Positions 31,185 through 42,827 of a stretch of 64,000 nt of DNA are shown here, piece after piece. Below the pieces are notes generated by a model, which worked only from the letters and a program-made list of their open reading frames with translations, was not told the origin of the DNA and did not search any database. The position numbers and the translations under genes were made by a program. Within the stretch, counting starts at the first letter, position 1. Each line of letters opens with the position of its first letter. This DNA is from Colocasia esculenta (Eukaryota; Streptophyta; Magnoliopsida; Alismatales; Araceae). Location: NCBI GenBank assembly GCA_014218235.1, contig CM024756.1, positions 76,072,152 to 76,136,151 on the forward strand. The letters are read 5' to 3'.

Positions 31185-32449
31185 TTCATGTCTAAACAAA
31201 TGAGGTTGGCAGGGAGATTGTGTCCTCCAATTATAGTTTCACATTTTGGCAAGTAGTGGGTGAGTTTAGATTCTGAGCCAAGGGGAGAGGCTACAGTGAT
31301 CTTGGATTTCAGAGGTACAGGTTTGATAGGTAGAGTTGCAGCAAATGTGGTGGAAATAAATGAATATGCAGCTCTAGTATCAATAAGCACAAAAGCAAGT
31401 TGAGAGTGTATGGAAATGGTACCTTCCACCATACCCCCTTCCTCGGGTTGGTCAGCTTCTATGACAGCATTAAGGCGTCCCTAACGCCATGGTACATTCT
31501 GAGCTCTACCTGGCTGGTCCTTCAACACAGGACAGTCCGGAATACGGTGGTCACAACCCCCACATTTCAAGCACGCCCCGAGCTTCTTCCAGCATTCTTC
31601 AGCTCGGTGCCCTAGTTTATCACAGAATTTGCAGTTCTCAACCAACTACCTACCTTCCACTTTGACTCTCTTGTCCCCAGCAAAATCTCTTCCGGCATTG
31701 GGCCTCTTCTTGTTGTTGTTAAAGTTGTTGTTGTTACGAAAAGTTGGAGCAATATTAGGTGCTCCCTTCTTGACGAAGATTGACTTTGAGTTGTCTTTCC
31801 CCCGCATGCCTTCTACTTTGGCCATGGTGTCCTCTACCAGCTAGGCTCTTTAGACCATCTCAGTGTAAGTTTGAATGTTATGAGGTCCAAGCTTCTCGAT
31901 AAACATGGGACTGAGCCCATCGATGAAGCGATTTGCCTTCAATCTCTCCATGCCCACTAGATGTGGGGCATACACCGCCAGACGAGCGAATTGAGCATCA
32001 TACTCAGCCACAGACATGCTCTTCTATTTTAGTGCAGCAAATTCCACCGCCTTCCTCTCCTTAACTCTTTCAGAGAAATACTTTCCCAGGAATATCTCCA
32101 GGAATCCGGCCCACTCAAGTTCAGCTACATTAGGCAGATGGGCCGATGTTGCCTTCCACCATGCTCGGGCATCCTTAGTAAATTGGAAAGTGGCCAGTAC
32201 CACCTTCTCCCTATTGGTGCATTGCATAACTTGGAAAATCCTTTCTATTTCTTCCTACCAATTCTCCGCTTCGTACGGATCAGGGGATCCTGAGAAACAT
32301 GGAGGGTTCAAACTCCTAAAGTTGCGGTGCAGATCACCAGCTCCATTCCTAGCAGTAGCAGCCTGATTTCCAGCCTGAACCACATTTTGCAGGGCCTGTG
32401 TGAGTCTTGCCACTGTTTCTTGCCTAGCTTGCCATTGGTTGCGAGCCAT
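31185..32449 (-). pseudogene. GyA1 gag and protease
   Basis: Gag starts MARNQWQARQETV at 32449 and carries LNPPCFSGSPDPYEAENW and the FTKDARAWWKA capsid block. Two zinc knuckles follow at about 31625-31555, the second intact as CLKCGGCDHRIPDC. The protease (31432 leftwards) has LIDTRAAYSFIS, where the active-site Gly of the Asp-Thr-Gly triad is Arg, so it would be inactive. Stops occur at the Trp-Trp position after AENW and elsewhere. The frame runs leftwards to the Co1 insertion site and continues at 7157. Confidence 0.88.
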
Positions 32450-32669
32450 TGCAGTTAAGTGTAAGAGTTATGAGGGTTCCTGAGAAAAGGATAGAAACCA
32501 ACTAATGTCTCTAGATTTATTATAAGAGTCAATGGGTAGGAGTGTTTTGTTCATTCTAAAATTTTCCCAGTCTCCACCAATTCTCACCAGGTACTATATT
32601 TAATTTCCATGACCTAGGTTCCATAGGTATCTCTTATTCCTGAGACATATATCCAATTTGGTTTTCCTA

Positions 32670-32682
32670 GGCTCTGATACCA
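32670..32682 (-). promoter_or_regulatory. GyA1 primer-binding site
   Basis: Reverse strand TGGTATCAGAGCC, six bases from the LTR edge, complementary to initiator-Met tRNA. The region 32450-32669 between it and gag is the untranslated leader, with no open frame. Confidence 0.92.
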
Positions 32683-32688
32683 CTAAAC

Positions 32689-35600
32689 TGTCACATCCTG
32701 AGAATTACGCAGCGGATATTAATTCGGATAATTCGAGTCGATATTTCGAGATGTGAACAGTCGGCAAATAAGCCTCTAGCTAGCACACACTAAATGTGTA
32801 ACAACATATCATCATAATAGGGCCCAAATATTGAACTCAAATGAAATTGTATTCAAATCTCATCTCATTGTATCAAAGTGGAACTAATACAATTCTTTAA
32901 CTATTGGATAACAGGACTAGACTCAATAAAAGGAAAAGTACATTTATTCCTCACTTCCTACTACATTGTTCTAACGCTCAAAGCAAACTAACTATAACTA
33001 GACACATAGTTGGAATGCTCATCACTCGGACGCATTCCCATCCTCGACTTGCTCCTCTTCTTGAATTTCATAATCACCTAGAATGGTTAAAAGTAGGGAA
33101 TGAGCAAACTAGCCCAGTAGGATTTATATCTCAATGTGCAGGCAATGATATAAGTGATTAAGAATTTAGAACTAGGTACGCACGATGACTGTCATGATAT
33201 GCATGTACGAATAAAAACTAATTAAACATGATACATGAACAAGCTTGATAGAGTGATCATGATAGAGCAAGATCTAGAACGATATAATGAGTAAGATATT
33301 ATCAATAGAGATGCATGTAACAAGCATGTAATATATCACTTTAAATATTTCAATAAATGCAAGATGGCCATATCACGCAAGCAAGCAAGCACGCACGAGC
33401 ACGATCATGTAACACTAATCAGGCACGAAGACACTAATGTACACCAAGGAAAGATCCACCTTGAAATGCACACTAGGACATGTGTATGTGGTTATTGTAT
33501 CTAGCATTCAACACGACACGCACGACTCCCAGCGCAAATGCAAGGCCAGTAATCATTATACCCCATGGTTAACAGTATATTTATGATTCGCCATCATTGG
33601 GGCTAGACTGGAGCCCTTGGACACTCGTCGTGCCCGGACAGCATCTCACTATTTTTAAATGTAGATACCCACAGTCATTAATGGCCAATAAGAGTTTCAA
33701 GATCTAAGTATGTGTAATGTCATGTTCATCATGATGATGAGAACAAGTAATAAGTAAATGTAAACAAGATTTCATGATACAATAGTCAAGAGATAATTTC
33801 GGCAGCAAAACTGTGCAATTTACACTTTAGTTCACTCTTTACATTAGTGGCTTAAGTCCATATTACAAATCACACTCACGAGAACAAGAGAAGAGAGGAA
33901 GTGCATGCTATCTCCAGGGAACTTCAATGGTACAACCAACTCGGTCTCCATGAGGGAATCCACAGAGTACGGAGATTTACGGAGGTCTTAGGGAAAGGTC
34001 GCCAGTCTACCGATACGGAATGACCGATAGAGAGCTTCCAAATCCCCAAGAAAGGGCTGCCTAGATGTGCAAGTGTGTAGTGAACACGTGTCTCAATCCA
34101 CAATCCATCGGTTTCAACTTGCGGAAAACAATTCACATGATAGCATGAAATGAACTATGCATTTAACTATACATGGGTTTGTAATATTTTAAGTTAACAA
34201 TTATCATTTTAACAAGCTAGAACAATAAGAAGAGTGAATCACTAGTTACATGAATGGTCACATCATTAAGGGAGTAATTAGAATAACATTCGTGTAATTA
34301 TAACTTTTAATGGGTTAAACACTTTTAAGCCATTAAACAGACTTCATGAAATGATCAGAACCGAGACATGCAAATCATACACTTAATACCATGTTAAATA
34401 GACCTCGGTTAAGCCTTGGAATACGCATCCTACACAATGGACGCACTTCATAACGCATTGCACAGTCAAAATAGGCGAAACTAGGAAAAAGGTAAATTGC
34501 ATCCACTTATGTGGCTGCGATTTGATGTGAATCACGTCGGGGGAACCCAATGCGTTAATGAAAAATGCTAAATATGGCAGTGGGTGGGAAAATCGCCTAA
34601 ATCGCGTCGGGGTATCCCATCGCGGTTCAGACATGCACAGACTCCCATGCGGCGTGAAGTCTCACGCGGCCCGTTGACTGGTCAGCGCGAGAATCGAGTT
34701 GGATCTCACGGTCGCGATTTAATGAATCGCGTCAGCCAAGGTCAAAGTGATACCAGGTGCAGGAATCGCGTCACCTAGTCCGGACACGGTTCAAATATCA
34801 ACCCGAAAATGCAGAAAAATGCAGGAAACAAGTGCTCAATCCATGCAACACTTATATCTTCTAAACTAGGGCTCTTGGGACAAAAGTATCAAAATGAAAG
34901 TTGTTGGAAACACATGGAGTAGAAGGGAACTATGATTTTTAAATAATTTAAAATGGCCTCGGGATGCGTAATAAATCGACATGAACGTGAAAAGTCCCTA
35001 ACATGCATGACTTTGGAAAAATGCCTATAACTCAAGATGTACTTATTGGAATTTGATGAAACCAATTATAAATGAAACTATACTTGATGCTCTACACATT
35101 GGTATATGATTTGTTAAGGTTTGGCCTGAGAAAACCTACCTTCTGGGTTGAGGAAGTTCCATTCTTCAGAAAACCTTGTTCAGACCACTGGTTGGAGACG
35201 CCTAATACACATAGTATACTGCATGAAAATTGTGCATTCCAATTGGGTTAGGAAGTAGACTTGTCCCTCTTTCCAGGGGTATAAGCATTGCACGATGGAA
35301 TTTAGGTTTGACCTACCTTTGGTCTACTCCAAGTGGACGGTTTGCACAGGTCGAAGTAGACGCAACGGGGAAGAAGATGGGCTTGGTGTGCTCGTTCTCC
35401 TGATCCCCAGCTGCCAAGAACTCCTCCACACGACCCCAAAAAGATGTAAAACTCATCCCCAAGGGTTTCGTGGAGAGTATTTATGCATCTATGGCTTTTG
35501 GAAGTCATATTGCAACAAGGAAAGAAGAGTTGCGGTTTTAGCATGCCCCCTTCCATGTTTTGATGATCTCTTCCCCCATTGGAGTGTCTTGGCCATCAAG

Positions 35601-36120
35601 CAACCTCCAAGGATGGCGAGGCATGAATTTGGGTTTCCAAGAGAGCATTATTGCATCCAGTTTTTACCCTAATTGCCTCCTTCCATTTTCAGCTTTTTTA
35701 GGTTTGCGAATTTATGGGTATTTTTTATGCTCCATTTGATTTTTGGACCAAAAGTTATCCATTGGCCCAATATCGATAATGGGTCATCAATATGTAATGT
35801 TGGAAGTCTTTTCAACGTGTTTATTTACTTTATGGTCGAGTCGTATTTCAGTGTTAACGATTTTCTGCCTTGTTTCTTAATTTGGATAATTGGTCACTAT
35901 GTGATGTACACTTGGTCAATCAGATTTTTCATTGCACGAATTTCTTCGTGGAACATTTAGGAATAATGTTTGGGTTTGATTTATAATTTTCATGGAATTT
36001 TCCGATGTGTTCTTGCACATATGATAATGGTACGTATGTTTTAAACATTTAAATATTATAGAAATTATTTATTCCCATTTATTTAAAGTTTTAAATCACT
36101 AATTTTTCCGGGGTGCTATA
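32689..36120 (-). repeat. GyA1 5' LTR
   Basis: 3432 bp, TGTCACATCC to GGTGCTATA on the plus strand; reversed, the start is TATAGCACCCC, close to TGTAGCACCCC of GyA2. It has a GCGAC hairpin array at 34530-34791 in otherwise AT-rich sequence. The open frame at 35295-35672 shares its position with LTR sequence in the GyA2 and GyA3 copies and is not a gene. Confidence 0.92.
34530..34791. repeat. GCGAC/GTCGC inverted-repeat array, GyA1 LTR
   Basis: Units of 9-bp arm, 10-bp spacer, 9-bp arm start at 34530, 34600, 34692, 34725 (right arm degenerate) and 34764. Arms are of the type AATCGCGTC ... GTCGCGATT. Confidence 0.85.
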
Positions 36121-37946
36121 GTCGCGTTCTTATCGTGACAGTAGGGTGCATCACGTTCCCAACTGTGAGGCGTTTTTAGTTGAGGTCGGCCAAACAGAGC
36201 TCCAGCAAGCTCTACTGGGTAAGGGAGGACGTTTTACGGTGGAGTTTGGGGCGATTCGATGTTTTGGGGTCGTTTATGGCGGGGTCTCGCCGCGAGGACG
36301 TCGCACGGAGTGGGGAAAACACTGGGTGGTTGTCGTTCTTCGCATTCTTCGCGAAGGCAGGGAGATTCTGCCCCGTTTTACGCTATAGAGTGCATGTGAT
36401 GCATGTTTAGATTGTTAATTGCTTCATAAACGGTAGATACCATGATACGACAATGAGTAGACCAGGAATAATGGGTTTTTACATCGTTTTATAAGGTTTG
36501 TGTGAGAAATCTGGAGATGGGTTCCCAGATTAGGGTTTCGTCTGTGAAGGCATAGACCACGGTGTCGTGTTCAGAACGCGATAGCCCGACCCGTCGTGTT
36601 CTGCTTCTAAACGCGACCTATCGTGGTGTCGCATTCAGAAGGCGACAGTGGACCTTGTCGCGTTAAGGGTCCCGAGGGCTGTATGCTTGTGCATGGTTAT
36701 GTCGTTATCAGATTATCGATATGTGTTCTGTATGGCGATGGTAAGCGGTGCATTGGCACCTGTAGAGCTCGAGGTGCATGTTGTTCACGCGGTTGATGTG
36801 GTGTTCACGTGGTTTGAGCGGTGTGCACGTGGTTTGTGTGTGCGTGGCAAGTAGTACGATACCTACCGTGGTTACCTCTTTAGTTGGGAGCCCCAAGTTT
36901 TGTGTGAGCCAGGCATGTGAGTGCTCGGGGCTTGTCCCGGTACTTGTGCACCGTCGAGGTCTGTGTCGTCTTCCTAGACTCCCTCACTCTTGTGTAGAGT
37001 TGTACGTCTGGCTGAGGGAAAGATAGCAGTAGGACAGCAACTTGTGAGAGTTTTTGTTTGTCGTTTGTAGCGTACTCGTGGTTCAGGGTTACGGACACCA
37101 GTAGGCATACTAGGCCCCAACTAGTCCTATTTTCCAGTACCTCACTTTAGGGAGCTCGGGCCAGAGTCCCTAAAGGTGCCACGCATGGGCCTGTGGTAGT
37201 GTGGTCCACAGGAGTGGTGTTGGTTGGTCTTCACAGTTTCTTTGCTTGTTCTAGTGGAGCGACAGCTGAACCTTTAGTCCGTGGCTGCGAGACTGAGAAG
37301 TAGTCTTGTGTGGTTTGTCCGGGTCGATAGCTGGTGTCGCGAACTAGTCTTCATGGCCCGAGTGTGGCATTTTCCTACTTTAGCACATACACCTGGTTGT
37401 GGTTTTCCATTTATTTATTAAAGTTGATTTAGTTAATAGTATGTAGTAACTAGCATTTACAGCTTTAATATCCTGCTTAGTTAGTTCTTTAAATTACTAG
37501 CGTAGCTTTCTGCTTTGCTACTTGTTAGTTCGGTTTTGTTTGGTTTCTGGGGGAGTTTCCCTACTGAGCCAGTGACTTGTGAGGGTCACCCCTACTCCTT
37601 TCTGGTGAAGAAGCGCAGGAGGCTTCTCGCCCTTCGTCTAGCTCAGAGCCGCGTCGTAGCGGAGTTGGGACTGCACCATCAGCAGTGTAATTTTCTTTCT
37701 TGTACACCTCGGTGTATGCCCCAGGTCTTTTTGTACTTGTGTCTGGTTATTGTGTGAGAACTGGCTATGTATATTTCATCTAAATATTTGTGAGATGGCA
37801 ATCTTATATACATTTGAGCAGTATCCTTTATATTTCTATGGACTTATGAATGGTATCCCTTGCGAGGCTTCGGCTCATTCACGGGAGGCAGAGTCGGGTC
37901 AAGCTCATTATTAGGTTAACGGGTTTGAACGACGAGGATCGCTACA
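36121..37946 (+). repeat. GyD 5' LTR, truncated at its start
   Basis: Starts at GTCGCGTTCTTATCGTG, corresponding to about 43130 in the right LTR, and ends CGCTACA. The first roughly 300 bp are missing. Sequence blocks such as TTTCTGGGGGAGTTTCCCT and CCCTTGCGAGGC match the right LTR throughout. Confidence 0.92.
36574..36665. repeat. GCGAC/GTCGC inverted-repeat array, GyD left LTR
   Basis: Three units start at 36574, 36609 and 36638, each a 9-bp arm, 10-bp spacer and 9-bp arm (for example GAAGGCGAC at 36638-36646 and GTCGCGTTA at 36657-36665). Confidence 0.92.
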
Positions 37947-37948
37947 GT

Positions 37949-37960
37949 TGGGATCAGAGC
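37949..37960 (+). promoter_or_regulatory. GyD primer-binding site
   Basis: TGGGATCAGAGC, two bases after the LTR, differs at one base from the initiator-Met complement TGGTATCAGAGC. Confidence 0.82.
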
Positions 37961-38100
37961 AAGGTTCGTGTGAATATAAATGAATTGAAAATTTACATAG
38001 CCTTTCCTCTACTTTAGCCCACTGCTGGTAGTTGACCCTGGTTTTTGTATTGATTTGTTTTGTGTTGTGTGGTTGGAATGATATTTATGCAGGATTAGAA

Positions 38101-39360
38101 ATGGCAGACAGGAGAGATTGGGGAGGAGGTGTAGATGAACCTGAGGAGACCACGCATCAAATGATCGAAAGGATAAGGGAAAGTCTTACAGAGATCTATA
38201 CTAGATTGGATCATCAGGCATCAGTACAGCCAGCAGCAGTGGCACCGCCGACAGTGGAGGAGGCAGTACCAGTGGCACCACCCCCACCACCACTAGTAGT
38301 TGAGGTACCACCTGTTGTACCTGTACCTCCTGGTGTACCAGCACGGATAGTCAGTGTGGAGGAGCCTACATCACTAGTGGAGAGGTTTTTGTGGTTACAG
38401 CCACCCACATATTTAGGTGGTCCAAATCCCGACACAGCAGAGCACTGGGTGCATGAAATAGAGGGAGTTTTTGTTATTACGAGGTGTTTGCAAGCTGATA
38501 GGGTGTTACTAGCTGCCTATCAGGTGCGTGGATTCGCACACGAATGGTGGAGATTGAAGATGTTGATAGTATTTGCAGGGAGGACTGAGGACACCATCAC
38601 CTGGCCAGAGTTTTTAACAGTATTCAATGATACTTTCTTCCTGGTTCAGATACAGCAGGCTAAGAGGGAGCAGTTCTGGACGTTGCAGCAAGGGAACCTG
38701 TTAGTGCTAGAATATCAGATGAGGTTCATGGTGTTGAGTTGATATGCTCCATATGTGGTTACTGATAACACTATGATGGTGGAGTATTTTATTTGAGGAT
38801 TGCGACCAGAGCTTCAGGATGCAGTAATTCCCTTGATATGCAGAACAGTGGAAGAAGCAGCACAGAGAGCAGCAATTCTGGAGAGGACTGTGCAGGCTAG
38901 GCAGTCCAGAGGAGCAAGGATAGGTAGTTTTCAGCTTCCGTGGCAGTCTGCAGGTATTAGTAAGGGCAAGGCACCCTCAGGAGCATCGGCATCATCAGGG
39001 TTTGCAAAGTGGGGTGATAAATTGAAGAAGATGTTTACAGGACAAGGAGGCGGTAGACAACAGGGCTTTCAACCGGGTTTTTAGCAGGCCGAGGTGTCAG
39101 GCCAGTACCAGAGGAGTCAGAGCAGAGTACGGCAGGGCAGCCCACAGCTTTTCCAGGTTTTCGGTGTTATAATCGTAGGCATCCAAGGCATTTAGCTAGA
39201 AATTGTCTGCTTCCTCGATAATACAGTTTGGTAGAGGGACTCAGCAGCAACAGCCATTTCAGCAGCCAACAGAGCGAGGCAGAGGTGCACCAGATTAGAG
39301 AGGAGGACGGGGTCAAGTTATGGCAGTCACCAGAGCTCAAGCGGATGCATCCAATCTAAT
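38101..39360 (+). pseudogene. GyD gag
   Basis: I chose ATG 38101 (MADRRDWGGG) because the sequence before it reads as leader. It has a Pro/Val-rich N-terminal stretch, then FLWLQPPTYLGGPNPDTAEHWV and RGFAHEWWRLK, the capsid blocks of gypsy Gag. The same frame continues past TGA at 38740 and 38794, both at positions expected to be Arg, and ends at TAG 39082. A zinc knuckle near 39165-39210 reads CYNRRHPRHLARNC, with the second Cys replaced by Arg. Confidence 0.85.
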
Positions 39361-39397
39361 TTAAGGTATATTACCTCTTTTTTATTTTTCTAATAGA

Positions 39398-41270
39398 GTG
39401 TTGATTGATCCGGGTGCTTCTCATTCGTTTATTTTCGAGAATTTTCTGGATAGCATGGTACATCTCTTAGAAGAAAGGCATTGTGAGTTGGTAGTAGAGA
39501 TTCCCTCAGGAGGTTTCATGCTTACTTCATGTTTCTTAGATGAGGTTCTGATAGTGATTCAGGGGAACCAGTTGCCAGCAAGGTTGTATGCTTTGTCATT
39601 GAAGGATTATGATGTTATTTTGGGGATGGATTGGTTAGAAGCCTATGGGGCATTGGTAGATTGTAGAAAGAAGAGAGTCTGATTTTGCAGGCCTGGTGAA
39701 GTAGTGTTTAAGTTTCAAGGTATGCCCTTCTACACTCCTAAGTTTATTATTTCTGCACTTAGGGCTAGAAGGTTGATTAATGTGGGATGTGTAGCGTACC
39801 TTGCTTCAGTTAGTTTAGTTGAGTCCAATAAGTCTGTAGATTTAGTACCGGCAATCAATGAATTTGAAGACGTGTTTTCAGAAGATTTGCCAGGGTTAGC
39901 CCCATACAGGGAGGTAGATTTCACAATCGAGTTACAGCCAGGCAGCATGCCGATTTCAAAGGCACCATATAGAATGGCACCGGTAGAGCTGAAGGAATTG
40001 AAGAAGCAGTTGCAGGAGCTGTTAGAGAAAGGTTTCATCAGACCAAGTCATTCTCCGTGGGGAGCACCAGTATTGTTTGTCAGAAAGAAATATGGCAGTC
40101 TAAGAATGTGCATTGATTACAAGCAACTGAATAAGGTCACCATCAAGAATAAGTATCCACTTCCCTGGATAGATGATTTGTTTGATCAACTCCAGTCAAC
40201 TAAGGTATTTTCTAAAATTGATTTAAGGTCAGGATATCATCAACTAAGGATCAAGGAAGAAGACATAGATATGATAGCTTTCAGAACCAGATATGGGCAT
40301 TATGAGTTTGTTGTTATGCCATTTGGGTTGACCAATGCGCTAGCAGCATTTATGAATTTGATGAATAGGATATTTCACCCGTATCTGGATCAGTTCATTG
40401 TGGTTTTTATTGATGATATATTGGTATATTCAGTGTCAGAAGAGGAGCATGCAACACACTTGAGGATCACATTGGAGACTTTGAGAGATCACCAGTTGTA
40501 TGCCAAGTTTAGTAAATGTGAGTTTTGGCTGAAAGAGATTGAGTTTTTGGGTCATGTAATATCAGGTGTAGGTGTTGCAGTTGATCCGGCCAAGGTAGAG
40601 GCAGTGATGAAATGGGAAGAACCGAAGATAGTGACAGAGATCAGAAGTTTTCTGGCTTTGGTAGGATATTATAGGTGGTTCATCTAGGATTTCTCAAAGA
40701 TAGTAGCTCTAATGACAAGGTTGACAAGGAAAGGAGTACCATTTGTATGGTCTTCAGATTGCAGATGTAGTTTTGCACGGTAAAGAAGAGACTTACCACA
40801 ACACCAATATCGGAGATTCTGTCAGGTAGTGGTGGATTTGTATTATATACAGATGTATCCAAGAGAGGTTTGGGAGCAGTGTTAATGCAACATGGAAAGG
40901 TGGTATCCTATGCATCCAGGCAATTGAAGAAGCATGAAGAGAATTACCCGACACATGATTTAAAACTGGCAGCAGTTGTTTTTGCACTGAAGATTTGGCG
41001 ACACTACTTGTATGGTGAGAGGTTCAATATATTCATTGATCACAAGAGTCTAAAGTACATCTTCTCCTAGAAAGATCTAAATTTCAGGCAACATAGGTGG
41101 ATGGAATATTTGAAAGATTACGACTTCAGTTTGGCATGCCATCCAGGCAGAGCTAATGTGGTGGCAGATGCACTGAGCATAAAGGTATTTATGAATCAAC
41201 TTATGATCAGAGAATGGAAATTGTATGAAGATGTAGTAGAGACTTCATTATATGTGCCAAATAGCTAGCG
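39398..41270 (+). pseudogene. GyD protease, reverse transcriptase and RNase H
   Basis: Protease VLIDPGASHSFIF at 39398-39440 (Asp-Pro-Gly variants are common in plant gypsy elements) and DYDVILGMDWL. RT: GFIRPSHSPWGAPVLFV, YPLPWIDDLFD, SKIDLRSGYHQLR, PFGLTNALAAF, catalytic FIDD at about 40409-40420, and FLGHVIS. The long frame 39704-40687 stops at 40685; after a slip near 40760 RNase H resumes with LYTDVSKRGLGAVLMQ, YASRQLKKHEENYPTHDLK and IDHKSLKYIFS. The stop at 39680 separates protease from RT. Confidence 0.92.
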
Positions 41271-41295
41271 GTGAGCAATATTAGCAAGCAGTGCA

Positions 41296-42721
41296 GTGGA
41301 ACCTTCTCTATATTGGCAAATAGTGGAAGCGCAGAGAACAGATGACAGTTTAGCTGATATTGTGAGAATGGAAGAGGTGACTCTTGATGATGACAGCGTG
41401 GTCAGATTCAAGGGTCGGTTGTATGTACCAGCATATGATGAGGTCAAGCGAAAAGTGTTAGAGGAGGCTCACAAGTCCAGATACACCATCCACCCAGGCA
41501 GCACGAAGATGTATCAAGATTTGAAGAAGCACTTCTGGTGGCCTAATATGAAGAAAGAGATTGCAGAATTTATAGCAAGATGTGCAGTGTGTCTACAAGT
41601 GAAAGCAGAGCACCAAAGGCCGGGAGGACTGTTGCAGCCATTGCCCATTCCACAGTGGAAATGGGATGATATTGCCATGGATTTTGTAGTTGGTTTGCCC
41701 AGGACTTCAGCAGGTCATAATGGTATTTGGGTTTTTGTGGACAGATAGACCAAGGTTTGTAGATTATTGCCAGTAAGTATGTCATGGTCAGTGGATAGAT
41801 TAGCCAGATTATATGTAGAAAGAATAGTACCTTTGCATGAGATTCCATCCAGTCACCATTGTTTCAGATCGAGATCCCAGGTTCACTTCAAATTTCTGGA
41901 GGAGTTTGCAGAGAGTGGTTGGCACAGAATTGAGGTACAGTTCAGCTTATCATGCACAGACAGATGGGCAGACAGAAAGGACCATTCAGACAATAGAAGA
42001 CATGTTAAGAGCTTGTTGTCTAGTATGGGGAGGTACATGGGAGCACCACTTGGATATGGTAGAACTTGCATATAATAATAGTCATCATGCCAGTATCGGA
42101 ATGGCGCCTTATGAAGCATTGTATGGCAAACTGTGTAGGACACCACTGAATTGGCATGAATTAGGCGAGAGGCAGGTTTTGGGTCCAGAGCTGATTCAGC
42201 AATGTGCAAAAATGGTTAAATTTATTAAGGAAAAGCTTCAAACAGCACAGAGTCGCCAGAAGAGTTATACATACACCAGACGTAGGCCATTGCAGTTTGA
42301 AGTTGGAGATTATGTCTTTTTGAAGGTTTCTCCCACCAAGGGTGTGCTCAGATTCAGTAAGAAAGGCAAATTGAGTCGAAGATATGTTGGCCCATTCCAG
42401 ATAATAGAAAGGATTGATGAAACAGCTTACAGATTAGATCTCCTAGCAGATTTCACAGATGCACATGATGTGTTCCATGTTTCTATGCTTAGAAGATATA
42501 TTCGAGATCCATCCTAGGTGGTCAGTTACCAAAGAGATGATCTGAAGCTAGACATGACAATGCCAGAATATCTAGTACAAATTACAGGTCGCAGAACCCA
42601 AAAGCTCAGAAATAAGGAAATTCAACTAGTGAAAGTCAGATGGAAAAACAGACAGGGCAGAGAGGATATGTGGGAGTTAGCAGAAGAAATGATGAAAGTG
42701 TATCCATACTTGTTTGAGTAA
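41296..42721 (+). pseudogene. GyD integrase with chromodomain-like tail
   Basis: HHCC region at about 41460-41600 (IHPGSTKMYQDLKKHFWW, CAVCLQVKAE), catalytic MDFVVGLP, VSDRDPRF and QTERTIQTIEDMLRA. The C-terminal VGDYVFLKVSPTKGV block leads to VKVRWKNRQGREDMWELAEEM and a TAA at 42719-42721. There is one stop at 41746, a frameshift near 41830 and a stop at 42515. Tail residues resemble the chromodomain-like end of Tekay-type integrases. Confidence 0.92.
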
Positions 42722-42827
42722 GCTTTTATTCTTTTAGGTGATAGTACCATGCTTGTTTAATTGAAGGTTTTTGATGTCGAGTTTCCTTCTTAAATTTGAG
42801 GACAAAATTTCTTTTAGGTGATAGTAA

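Larger units (their letters stand above)
6176..36120 (-). mobile_element. GyA1, Ty3/gypsy element, split by Co1
   Basis: Reading leftwards from 36120 the element has a 5' LTR, an initiator-Met-type primer site, gag with two zinc knuckles, protease and reverse transcriptase; it then stops at about 6176 inside the polymerase. Co1 interrupts it between protease and the next protease motif. The reading frame on either side of Co1 (31185 leftwards and 7157 leftwards) joins once one copy of the 5-bp duplication is discounted. The 3' part of pol and the 3' LTR are missing. Confidence 0.88.

Noticed and set aside
32904..33161. 85-codon plus-strand frame in GyA1 LTR
   Set aside because: The sequence aligns with GyA2 LTR (about 45350-45500 and 52400-52550, reversed) without keeping a frame; LTR sequence only.
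35295..35672. 125-codon open frame that might be a host gene
   Set aside because: It lies in the GyA1 LTR, and the aligned parts of the GyA2 and GyA3 LTRs do not preserve the frame.
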